Assembly: GCF_023053635.1 (NCBI RefSeq)
Contig: NC_086188.1
Coordinates: 1,877,001 to 1,941,000 of the forward strand
Origin: Elgaria multicarinata webbii
Lineage: Eukaryota > Chordata > Lepidosauria > Squamata > Anguidae
Direction: 5' to 3'
Length of the DNA stretch: 64,000 bases
Part shown: positions 12,501 through 25,400 of the stretch, one piece after another
How the letters are laid out: each line of letters begins with the position of its first letter
Numbering within the stretch: position 1 is the first letter of the stretch
Translations under genes and position numbers: made by a program
Notes under the pieces: generated by a model
The model's database searches: none
The model's input: only the letters and a program-made list of their open reading frames with translations
What the model was told of the DNA's origin: nothing

Positions 12501-15500
12501 AATTTTAAACTAACCACAGTTTCCTGAACTCAGCTGCTGCTCCTGATTTGTTCACCCACTTGACTTTAATCAAGCCATAGTTTCCAGAGTTTGGATATAC
12601 TGGGGAACGATGGCTTGTTTAAATGTAGAACCAAGAGCTTCCTATGTCCCCTCTGGAGTGTGAAATAAGACGAAAAAGGAGAGGGAAGCCCACAGCTCGT
12701 TCTCAGAGGAAGAAACCATGGTTGCCAGTCTGTCTGAATGGGGCCATCGGTTGGTCATAATGAACTGCAGTTCAGATAGTCTCAAATAAACTCATGGTCT
12801 AGGGTAGAAAGAGCAGCCCTCCTGGGTCAGACCACGGGCCCAGCGAGGCCAGCAACCAGAGCCCCACAAACAGGACAGGAGCGCTAACAGCCCCACGCCA
12901 CTGTTGTTCCTCTGCAACAGGTGTTGAGAGGCACCCGGCCTCTGATACTGGAGGCAACATATAGCCATCAGGACTAGTAACCATTGGCAGCTTTATCCTC
13001 CACAAATTGTCCCCCCTTTTTAAAGCTGTCCCAAGTTGACGGCCCTCACTGTATCTTGCGGCGGCATATTCCACTGTTTTAACTACGCGCCTCATGAAGT
13101 TTTCCCTTTTATCTGTCCAGGATTTTCAGCCATTCAACTTCATTAGTTCCAGTATTATCAGAAAGGGAGGGGAAAAATTCTCTCCCTCCGCATTTTCCAC
13201 GCCTTGCATAATTTTATAAACCTCTACCACGGGCCCCACCTTACTCCCATTTTAAAAAAACGAAACAGCCCCAAATGTTGCAATCTTTCTTCATAGGGGA
13301 GTTGCTCCAATCCCCCCCCCCCCAGGGATCACTTTGGTTTACCCCTCTCTGATCTCTATTTACACGCAAGCAGTGGGGGCTCGTAAGGACATACCTGCCT
13401 CTAGCCAGATGTCAAGGAGCAAGTGAACAGCAAGCAGGCAGTAGTAGTCCGAAAACTGCAACTCTGTTTTCAAACAGGATTTTCCTATGGAAAAACACAA
13501 CACAACACGCAATGTAATTCGACAGCTTGAGCTTCCAACTTTTAAACAGAAGCTGGCTTGATAAAGGCATTGTTTTGCATGTAGCTGATCAATTGCATGT
13601 TGACGCTTTAGTCAGCGCCACTGAATTAAATGGGCCTACTCCCAGTAAGCATGCATAGCGCTGCACCCTAAGCGTCTCATTCGGGCTTCCTATGCATGGT
13701 GCAGCAGTCTGACGTTCGGGCTCTCCTCACCAAAATCCAGCCCGTGCCGATACCGCAACATCAAGTCCCGGACGGCGCTCAGCTTCTGGGGCTTCTCCAT
13801 CGTGTGGTAGAGGCCAAGCAGCCTTGTCAACTGCACGACGCACAGGTGTTGCTGCAGAGCTTTGATGTTAGGGGGGAGGGCAGGTTTGCCGTCTGTGGGT
13901 GCAGACAGGGAGATGACCCCCAACAACTGGTTGATGAACTGCAAGGAAAAGAAAGGAGAGGTTTGCACCAGGGTGGGATTGCAAGAACCAAGTGCGATGA
14001 GTGGAGGGGTGTGTGTGGTGTGCGTGTGTGTGTGTGTGTGTGTTTTGACAGCCCTGGAAGAGATATAGGATGCTGAAGTTGAGCCCAGTTATTATTTATC
14101 TCACAATCTGCAGACAAAGATTCAAAATGTGTAAGTAGATTGCATTTGCATGCATATCTAGATGCTACAACGGAAAGCACCTAACTTCTCCAACTGGAAA
14201 CTGTTACATTCTAGTTTTGCTTAACCTGGCAGGGATGGGAGAAGGCAGCCTGGGCTAGCAATGCAGGTTTGCAGGGCTAGGAAAACTGGAAGGACCCGAA
14301 TCTCTCAAAATACTAAATCTAACGCCTGGGAGCGGTTGTTTCCAATGCACACACAGTCACTTGGGTAACATCCCGTGTACAGGGGCAAACATCTGGGGAA
14401 AGCTGGCACGCAGTGAGAGAAGAACACAGCATCCCTTACCTCTGGGATCCAATGAGGACTAGAACATTTTTTTTTTTTAAAGAAGGCGAGAAGGAGCGAG
14501 GTACAGGTGGGAAAGAGACTGTGGAGTCACTCTCCCCACCTGACCGCTAGAAATCCTGCTCAACCACCTCAAAAAGGCCATGATGCTTTCAAAATTCTCT
14601 TGGAAAAAACAGGAGACAGCCCAGACCCTTGAGGTATTGAATTTGGCACCAGATTATCAGATTTCACTCTAAAGTGGCCAACTTCACAGATGACCTTCTG
14701 CTTATTTTGTAAGATTCCTGCCTCGGAAAGCCAGCATTTGAGGCGTGAAACGTGTGTGTATCCCTATATCCAAGGAGTTAAAATCATGCTTTCCCTTACA
14801 TTTAGGCCTATAATTAGGAACACAGGAGTCAGTCCATCTAGCCCAGTTTTGTCAGCACTGACTGGCAGCAGGGGCTCCCCAGGGCTTCAGGCAGGAGTTT
14901 TCCCAGCCCTTCGCCAGGGATCGAACCTGGGACCTGCTGTGCGTAAAGCAGAGGCTCTTCTCCCATGGAGCTCCGGCACCTTCTGAATTCAGGAGCCACA
15001 AGCAGGTATAAGGTTGGAGATAAAAACCCACCACCACACACCTTCCACCGGTGATCTTGGGGACTCACTGCCAAACAGACCAGGCAAGACAGACTCTGGG
15101 CTTGACTCCGTGTAAGGGAGCTACATCTTTCCTAATATTTGCTTAGGGAAGGACAAGAAAGTAACAATTGTTTTAATGCAGTGATGTTTACAAGCAGCTT
15201 AGCAATAGCATCTTCTGGATTATGCTCAATTGTCCAGTGACCTTTGGGGAGAGCCAACAAAGGGATGGAAACAGTCAAACAAAAAAGCCAGAACGCCGAC
15301 AGCACAGCGACCACCGTCCTCAGCAATTTTGTTTACCGCCCTTGACAGACTGGGCTTTTTTGCGTTTAACCCTCTAGCTGCAGGGGCTTAGGAGAACAAT
15401 GGGATGAGCAGCAGGATTCTCAGCTGCTGAAATCATTCAGGAAAGCTACCCCGATGATACAAAAAAGCATTCTAGCAGTGAATAATTAAAACGGACAGGA

Positions 15501-18500
15501 CCCTTGCCACACTGTCACGCACAGGAGGGTGGGTGAGAATAGGAAAGCCAAAGTGGAACAGATAAAAACAAGGTAAAACTGTACTTTTGCTCGGCCAGTT
15601 TAAGGTTGGTGTGGAAGCGTGCAGGCTTTTAAGTTTCACAGAACACTTTGTCAGACAGAAGAGCCTTGCGTTTTGCAAAATATAATAAGAAGTAACATCG
15701 GGGCCTGCTCCTGCTGGACTCTTTCCCCCCCACCCCCACAGGGCAAACTGCCATCTTGGCCCTGTGGGGAAGAGGAAGGACCGAGGGGACAGGAGCAGGC
15801 AGAAGTAACATCGGGGCCTGCTCCTGCTGGACTCTTACCCCCCCCAGGGCAAACTGCCATCTTGGCCCTGTGGGGAAGAGGAAGGACCGAGGGGACAGGA
15901 GCAGGCAGAAGTAACATCGGGGCCTGCTCCTGCTGGACTCTTACCCCCCCCAGGGCAAACTGCCATCTTGGCCCTGTGGGGAAGAGGAAGGACCGAGGGG
16001 ACAGGAGCAGGCAGAAGTAACATCGGGGCCTGCTCCTGCTGGACTCTTACCCCCCCCAGGGCAAACTGCCATCTTGGCCCTGTGGGGAAGAGGAAGGACC
16101 GAGGGGACAGGAGCAGGCAGAAGTAACATCGGGGCCTGCTCCTGCTGGACTCTTACCCCCCCCAGGGCAAACTGCCATCTTGGCCCTGTGGGGAAGAGGA
16201 AGGACCGAGGGGACAGGAGCAGGCAGAAGTAACATCGGGGCCTGCTCCTGCTGGACTCTTACCCCCCCCAGGGCAAACTGCCATCTTGGCCCTGTGGGGA
16301 AGAGGAAGGACCGAGGGGACAGGAGCAGGCAGAAGTAACATCGGGGCCTGCTCCTGCTGGACTCTTACCCCCCCCCAGGGCAAACTGCCATCTTGGCCCT
16401 GTGGGGAAGAGGAAGGACCGAGGGGACAGGAGCAGGCAGAAGTAACATCGGGGCCTGCTCCTGCTGGACTCTTCCCGCCCCCCAGGGCAAACTGCCATCT
16501 TGGCCCTGTGGGGAAGAAGAAGGACCGAGGGGACAGGAGCAGGCAGAAGTAACATCGGGGCCTGCTCCTGCTGGACTCTCTCTCTCTCCCTCTCTCTCTC
16601 TTCCTTTCTCGCTTTCTCTCTCCTCCCTCCCTCCCTCCCTCCTTGACTCCTTTTCCTTGTGTGTCATGTCTTTATTAGACTGTAAGCCTGAGGGCAGGGA
16701 CTGTCTTTTTTGCTAAGTGTAAGCCGCTCCGAGAGCCTTTTCTGGCTGAGGAGCGGGGTATAAGTATGATAAATAAATAAATAAAATAAATAAAATCGTG
16801 TACACTTCAAAGTGGCTCCACAAATGAGTTTTACCTTCTTTGACCTCTCAGTCATTGGGACAAATAGAGCAGAGAGAGAAAGGAAAAAGAAAGAAACACT
16901 CAGCAGTCATTTGACGGACTCAAGTGGCCACAGGACTTACCTTTGTATACTGGCTTGAGGGGAGAAGGTCAACAAACACCTTGAGATCAGTGAAGCAGCA
17001 GGGTTTATCCCCAAACCGTTTGAAATACTGGAACATCAGTTCTTCTGGATCGCCTAACAAATGAAAGGTGAGCGAGTAAAGGTGTGCTTTCAGGTGCTTC
17101 TTTGTGCAGTAAAATGGGTAAGCGAAGGGAACTGAGATTATCTATATCTTAGCTTACATGACTGAACTGGAATGACTCCCTGGTGTACTTAAAAATAATA
17201 ATTCAGGACTATCATGAGAAAGCCGGGTTTGTAAAGCAAGTTGGGTCCCATAGGCAGACAGATGGCATAATCCAACATACAACAGAGACCGTGACGTTTT
17301 GGGGACATTATGATTTATGTTACTTCCCGTCACAACACACGAGAACTTACTAAGTTCTGTGGTTGTGATGGGAGGTAACGTAAATCATAATGTCCCCAGA
17401 ACGTCACGGTCTCTGTCTCAAGTTATATTCTATGGGGCAGACAAAGGGGTCATCTAACCCTCTTTAGCAAAAGCACACAGTAGTGTCGGTCACCATATCA
17501 CATGAAGGAGAATGGCCAGGCCTGATTCACTGTGGATTTCATTCCTGAGTTCACTTTATTCACTGCCGTGACTCCATCATTAAACGGAGACCTCGGATCA
17601 GGGGCGGGGAACCTGCGGCCCTTCAAATATCGTTGGGGCTGGCGGGCGTCGAGAGTGGAATTTTGCCTCTCTCATAGGAAGGGGGCAACTTCAAGAGCCA
17701 CAGTTGAACCCCACGCCGGCCGGTATGAAATTAAAACGCTGGTTCCTGATACTGCACAAGATCACGAGGCTCCACCCTGCCAGCCAAGACGTCCAAATAT
17801 TTACCACCCGCGAGCTGCCTCTTTGCACCAAGGACCCAAACAGAACACAAACAATCCTCTCCCCAAAGCACGGGTGGGTGTCTGCAATTCTTGTGCACGG
17901 TTTGCATCAGCTGCTGCGCTCCCAGGAGGGAGTTCGGGGGCCCTCTCTCGCGAGGCTCCGTTTGGCAGCCTATTAACGGCCCTTACCCAGCTTGTGTTCT
18001 CCGCTGCAGCCTCTGCACCGCAAGCGCCGGATGAGCTCCATCTGAGCCAGGTACGGTCCCCGGAGGGGGCGGGCGCGGTCAGCCTCCTGCGTGACCCTCT
18101 GCTCGACGAAAGACACGGCTTGCTCGGCGCTGTGATGCACTTCGCCTTCCAGAGAGCTGCGGGCGAGGAGGAGCCGTGAGTTCCAGCACCTCCGTGCGGC
18201 CGTTGCGGTCAAGAGCCGACACGCTGCATGGCTATCCGCTAACTCGGCCTCCCCCCCCCCACCTGGTGACCTCCAGATGCGTTGGACTACGACTCCCAGC
18301 AGGCCCCAGCCAGCGGGAATCGTAGCCCAACGCATCTGGAAGGCACCTGGCTGGGGCAGGTTGCTATGACTCAACATGGCTCAAACCCTCTGTGACCCAA
18401 GAACTGGACTGCCCACCGGTTCAGTTCGTTACGTATGCGTTACGTAGGTAATGAGCCAGCGGAGAGCATGTTGACCTGGGACTGATGAGACCTGGGTTCA

Positions 18501-19401
18501 AGACCCCACTCCGCCATGGAGCTTACTTTGGGCCCAACACTGGCTCTCAGACTAACCCGCCTCACAGGGTTGCTGTGAGGATGAAATGGAGAGGAGGAGG
18601 AAGAGGATCGTGTACGTTGCTGTGGGCACATGGGAGGAAAAGGTGGGAGGTAAATGTATCAAATAAATAAGTAATCAATATGAGGGTAGGATGGGGCAGG
18701 AAACTGGTGCTCCAGGGATCCATACAGTCCCCAACAGCTTCCTGTCCTCCAGGAGAGCCCTAATTCTATACCTTAACTCCTTGCTCCTGCAGAAGCCAAG
18801 AGCTCTTTAGCCTTCTTCCCAGGCAGAAGAGCAAGAAGGACATGGGCAAAGGCCTCTCCTTATTTCCCCTTGCCCACCCCCCACCCCCAGCTATCTGCTC
18901 CTACTCACGAGCCAAGAGACAGCTGGAGTAGGCAACTGAGGCAAGTAGAAAGGAGACGATGGTCTTCCTTCCAACTCCATCTGTGAAAGGTGGCGGCTGC
19001 TGCGACACACACCAGCATTTTAAGAGCCCGGGGCCAACTTCCTGGTGAGCGTGGAAGGAAGTGCATTACCAGAAGGCTTTGAAGGTTCTCCTTGGCTCGT
19101 GGGGGCCTATGGACTGAACCAATATTTATCTACGTATTACATTTATATCCCGCCTTTTTTCCTCCAAGGAACCCAAGGTGGCGTACATAATCCTCCTCCT
19201 CTCCATTTCTGACCTCACAACAACAACCCTTTGAGGGAGGCTGGGCTGAGAGTGTCCGTGACTGGCCCAAAGTCACCCAGGGGGTTTCCATGGCCAAGTG
19301 GGGCCTAGAACCTGGATCTCCCAACTCCCAGTCCAACACTCTAACCACTACGCCACACTGGCTCTTAACATTGGCCTTTCAGGGTGGTGGTGGTATTTTT
19401 C

Positions 19402-19451
<50 letters not shown>

Positions 19452-22400
19452 ATACCGCCCCATAGCCGAAGCTCTCTGGGCAATTTACAAAAAATTTATA
19501 ACATTAAAAATTGATGTACAGAATTTAAAACCATAAAAACGTAAAACAGACAGCATACATCTGAAAACCACTTTTCAGCAGTCAGCCAAACCTAAGAATA
19601 GAGGTGGATCTATTTTTCGACCAGAGGGAAGGGAAGGTGCTACCTAGGATGTCTCTTGTCACGCTGCCCCAGGAGAGGACCTGCTCAGGTCTATCCCCCT
19701 CCCCGCCAGAGTGTTAGAGAGGAGAGCAAACGTATCCATTTTTAAGTGTGGAACTTCATGTGAGGAGACTGCTCTGGGCATCCGTCAGCTTCTCTCTGCC
19801 CCTCTTTTCAAGGCGGCTCAGGGCCTGGATGTGGACGTGAGCCAGTGCCATCTTTGGGAGCAAGGTACCGCCAGGTGTATTGTGGAAACGAGCCACAGAT
19901 TCCCCGCGGCTTTTGCAGGCTCCCCATTCCAAGACTGGCAAAGACTCGCAAAAGCTAGTCAAGTCACTCACTGCTCTCCTTCCGCTGGAGGGGTCCAGGC
20001 TGTGTCGATCAGCTGGAAGATGGAATCGAAGTAGATCATATAGAACTGCCAGTCATCTGGGCTGAAACAGAAGAGAGGCAAGTAGAAGAACTGAGCACAG
20101 CATAAAAACCATCTCATTCCTTTCTCATGAGTGTTAGGGAGGGTAACATTTCCGGACTTGTTGGGGAAGTGCCCTGATATTCACTAGGACAGCCTTCCCC
20201 CAACAGAATACCCTCCGAGTGTTTTGGACTAAAATTCCCAGCATTCCTGAGCCCTGGCCATGCTGGCCAGGGCTAATGGGAGCTCAAGTCCCAAATTGCC
20301 CGGGGGGGGGGGGGGCGACCAGGCAGGGGAAGGCTTCAGGAGGATTAAGTTAGTGGGAGAGATTAAAACAGCCTTGTGTCAATTGTAAATCGGGGTCAGG
20401 GAACTCCTTTCAGGTTGAATTCAGTCTCAGAGCAGCTCTTGGGAGCTGCATGCCAGTGGTGGGCTGGGCAGAATATTTTTATAAGACAAACAGGGAGGAG
20501 TCGTCGGGTGTCTCCGTGGGCATAAAGGGTGTCTGAATGCCTGTGGGTGCCCTGCTGACTACCTTCGCCTTAAACAATCCTATTCCATAAGACAGGCATC
20601 CCCACCCGCCCATGGGCGGCAGGCACCGTGGAAGAAAAAGAAGACAAGTAACAGGTTTAGGCACAAGGTAGGAACAAGGAGAAAAGATTCCCCCGGGACT
20701 GCCACGCAACTTGCTGATTTGCCTTGGGAACGTGAGGGCAGGATTGAACACCCAGCCCCCAGCCCTCGCCCCCCTGGCAAGGGAGGAGCCTGGTCCTTTC
20801 GCCTCAGCGCTGTGGCGGGGGACAAACAACCCAAACTCTCACTCACTTCTTCAGGAGAAGCTTCCTCGAGAGAGCGCTGCATTCCGGCCACTTGCTCAGC
20901 TTTTTGTACATCTCCATGCACTTGTTCTCTCTGCTCTGGAGCTCACTGGTTAACTTCTCTAAGTTGAACAAAGAGTCGCAAATTCACACAATCAGCCCTG
21001 GCCCTTTTCAGCCACAAACACAAAAGCAGTCCGTTCCACTCCTCGCCTACCCCGATTAGGCCACGGACAGGATAGTGAAAAAAACGTCAGTGGGCCTGCC
21101 TGCAAGTTTGTGGTACCTGACCCACAGATGCAGAATGACTGGGGCGGGAAACTCAGAGATGCACAAGCAGCAGTGCTCTGAGGATAGGCTAGAGCGTCGG
21201 CTGTTGGGCCGTACAGAAATGCAATAAATAAATAAACAGGGTCTGCCAGGTGACACAGGGCAAGTTAATCTTCGCGGAACAGATCACATCATTTTAACAT
21301 GACGCAGCTGGAACCAACTGCACAGGGAGCCGGAGGGGAGCTCTGCATTTGATACGGCAGGGAACTTTATGGGGGCCATGGCAGGGTCACTCCTTGCTCC
21401 TGCCTCAGCAAAGCCCCCAACAGTGAGGAGGGGAGTGATGCTGGCCAGAAGCAAACTCCTCCTTCCTTAATTCGCACAGGCCCATGATTGATACGCTTCA
21501 TGGTAACCATTCATCTATCCATCCATCCATCCATCCATCCATCCAAAGATGCCTATATCCTACCTCCCAACTTCAATTTCTGAAGCCAGGATTCCTGGCT
21601 AAAAATGACATTCGAATGTGGCCACTAAGTTAAAGCTTCCACTTCACTCCTGCCTTTGCGAGTGGGGAAACAAACCACAAAGGAAGAGCTTGGGATTAGA
21701 GTTAAGCATACTCAAACAAGCCAGCTTTAAACCAGGGCTTGTTGTTGGCTTACAAATCCTGCCTTGTTTACTTGTTCACGTGAAGGGAGGAGTGAACGGG
21801 CTGCAGGCACCTGGACCCTGCTTGTTCATATCATGGGTTATTAAAGCCAGGAAACCTGGCTTAAAGTGACACCTGGATGTACTCAATGTATTTAATGGAG
21901 GGACATAGAATCAGTTTATGATTGGAGACTTTAATATTCATATTACATTCAGATATTTTAAACCAGGTTATTTTTAAGGGGCACTTCATACAACTGATTT
22001 TTTTTAATTTAAGAAGCTGTTCTAAAAATCATTGATGCTTACCCACGCTGGAGTGCGAAGGAGACTGCCAATTCCTGTTTCTACTCCCCACCCCAAACTG
22101 GCATTCAAAGGCACAGTGCCTTTGAACACAAGGTTCCATTTTTAGCTATTTGCCTAATTTGAAAGACAGATTGCTTACCCCCTAATTTTCCTCTTACAAC
22201 ATCCAGAGCTTCCTGGTATTTCTCCAAGCGTTCCAGAATCATGTAGTAAAGTTCAACCTGTAGAAGGCGAAGGGAATGGGATACAAGTGAAATTAAGAGT
22301 CAGCGGGATGCACAACGTTGAGGAGCAGGCTGTGCAATTGTCTTCCGAAAGAGAGGATTCAAAGGGAGCGAGACGTTTTTGACGCTTGTTGCTGGATTTG

Positions 22401-25400
22401 GGGAAATACAGACGTGTATCTTCATTGCTACTCTTCTATTCCTTGCTGAGCTATTAGTGTGCAATTGCTCTGCATTGCTAACTTTTGACACGCCTGGTCG
22501 GGTACAGCTCTCCTTTGCCACCCCACCTCTCTGCCTTTTGAATCTCCAATTTTCCAGCTTCTTCAAGCTGCTTGTGGTTGAAATGGCTCCTTGTTCCATA
22601 CCAGAGGCGCTCTGGAAAATGATGGTCCAAATACAGAGGGGGGTGGGGGAGCAGGGAGAACTGGAAAACGCAGGGCAAATCCTAGGAATTAAAAAGCAAA
22701 CAAAAAACGAACACGCAAACCAAAAGTTCTGCCTGATCATTTCCGACTTTGGGGCCGTTCTTGTCAAAAGAAAAGCCGCTTAGTCTGCTATCCTATGTGC
22801 ACCGGTAACAAAGTCCCATTGAACTCAGTGAGACTTTACTTCTGAGTAGATATGCACAGGGCTATGATGTAGCTGAGGCTCCAACTGGATCAAAAAGCAC
22901 CTTTTTCTGGGGTTTGCAGGAACAGAGAAGCAGACTTCTGAATCAAAGGCCAACACATTTGAGGCAATTATATGTCCCTTGGATCCTCTTCTGCTATTCT
23001 GAGGCCCGGTATTGGGCAAAAGGCGGGATACACATCATCATCATCATCATCATCATCTTCATCATCATCAACATCATCACTAGCACTTTTACTCCCTTAA
23101 GGAAACCCAGATTTTATCCTAGGAAGCCAAGCCAGGGGAGTAACTAAAACAAGGGGGAATTCTCTCACACACATTTGGAGGTGAAGCGTGGATGTGGATC
23201 TAGGGCAGGCTCCAGTTCCTGCTTTACTGCTCCTAGAGACTTCCAGCCTCTCTCAGCTAGGCACCTGCTCTAACCCAGACCTCAACACCAGCTTTTCCAC
23301 GACATGCAGAAGGAGCTATTCAAAGTAGCGACAGCGTCATCTGAATCCGTTTATGTGTCGTAATCAAGCATGAGCTGAAATACATGGCTTCAAAAGAAAA
23401 TCTTACTTCTGCTTCAGCTTCGATTTTGTCTTCCTTCACCATTTTTTCTACCATCCTTTCAGCTAGGGGTAAAAACATGGTTTTGGAGAGCTTTTCATCC
23501 TGCTCAGATATAGACTGGAAGAGAAGAAGATGATCATATGAAGATGCCATATACGGAATCAGCCACTGGGCCACCCAGCACAGAACCCCCTGGCAGAAAC
23601 GCTTTCCCAGCTCTCCTACCCAACTGCCTTTAATTTAGGGGTGCAAATCCAGTTTCCCGGGGTCCCCTGGGAGGCCACATCCCTTTCCCCCTCCCCTCGG
23701 AAACACATCATTCGGTGGTTTCTCAGCTTTTGTACAGTCCCCCCTCCAATTCTAAAAGGTGGAAATGAGGCTTAGTTACTGGCAGTAACAGTTTTAAGGT
23801 GGAATATGCTGGCCTAGTTAGCTCCGCCCCTTTTGCTCCGCCCACCACTAGCATGTCCGTCGTCGTCGTCCCCACCCACCTCAGGAGCTGCTCTGAAATG
23901 GAATTCCATCCTCAGACTGAAAGAGGATTTCCCCCTCTTACTTTAATTATAGTTTAATCATGTTTCCTGCCAGACAGACGTCCAGGGTTCCACAATCAGT
24001 TAATCCCAGGCAACAACTTGGCTGGCTGGCAGAGGAATACTGGGATTCGTAGGACTTTCTTCTGTCAAAAACATGCATAGGATTGTGCCCTTAAGGGAGC
24101 AATTATAAGTTGAAGCGAGGTGGAGAAGCAAACAGTGAGCTCCTATCTCCACCCATCTCATAGCGCTGGATAAGGTATTGGATAGAATGAGAATTATCTT
24201 TAGGGTGGGAGAATGGCCTGTCTGTGATGCGAGGGAGTACTCAAGGGTGTCTGGATAAGGCCCCTGGAATTTCCTGTAGAGAGAGAGATGGCAGACGTGC
24301 CCCAGCAAGTCTACGACAGCTTTCCCCAAGCTGGTACTCTCCTGAAATATTTGATTACAACTCCCATCATTCCCAGCCAGCATGGCGAATGACCATCCTG
24401 CCTGGGACAGATGTGAGATTCAGTCCAACACGTCTGGAAAGCACTAGGTCAGAGAAGGCTGTCCTACAATAGGACATTCTGCACCGGCAACTCACAGCCA
24501 GTCTGTCTGTGAAGGTGACAGGACTTTCGTAACCTTAAAACAAACAAACAAACAGAGTGGAGAATAATTTCAAAGGAAACGTCATCTCTCTTGACGTGCT
24601 GCACCCACCTGCATAATTAAGCTCATCACAGACCAAAAATAGTATGGGTTTTTGGGGACGATCTTATAAAGAGCCATTCCAGCCTGGAAAAGAAGGTGGT
24701 GTAAATAAACATTCCCCCAATGCTTCAGTTTCATTAGATTAATTCACAGCCCCCCCAAAAAGACTTGTAAGATGATAGGAACATCCTGGCACACGGGTGA
24801 CCTGCAGGAAAAGCCCCTGATCTACAAACCTTTTGAAGTGACACACAGAGAGGAAAGAAAAAGGAGATGTAGAGACACAGCAGGCCTCACTTCTTTTGTC
24901 AATAGGAGTAGAGAGATCACAATGCAGGCAGGAGGGAACCCTCGACCCGCCTGCATCTCTGTGAACCACGCCCCTTTCGCCTGGCACCAGCTGCTGCCTA
25001 AATTGGCCACATCCAGCTGGAAACAGGGAGGACCAATTGAACTGTACTGGAAAGTAGGAGACTCCAGGAGTGTGTTCAACTCCCTTGTTTTTTTTTAAAA
25101 AAAGGAAGCTATTCAGAAGACAGCTAATAATAACAATCAATAATCCCTTTGCATCCTTGGGTAACGTAACTCAGGCGAAGGCAGAAGGTAGGCTGAGATC
25201 TGGCAGACCTTTAGATGTAAAGAATTTAAAACCATTTCAGTTCATAAATATCTTAAAAAATGAAGGACAACTCTGTGAATCCAATGTAGGAGACTCAGAT
25301 AAATTATAAGAAATAACTGAATTTGATTGATATATAAATGGTAATTAAGAAATTAGTGGGCATTTTTGGCATGAAGAGGGCTAAAAAATGTACTTTAACT

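Noticed and set aside
15690-16578. CRISPR-like spacing of repeats
   Set aside because: The units are head-to-tail with no unique spacers, in a eukaryotic intron; an ordinary minisatellite.
15629-16667. Series of 62-100 codon open frames repeating PSVLPLPHRAKMAVCPG
   Set aside because: The same peptide recurs every 106 bp because of the minisatellite; there is no start context or conservation.
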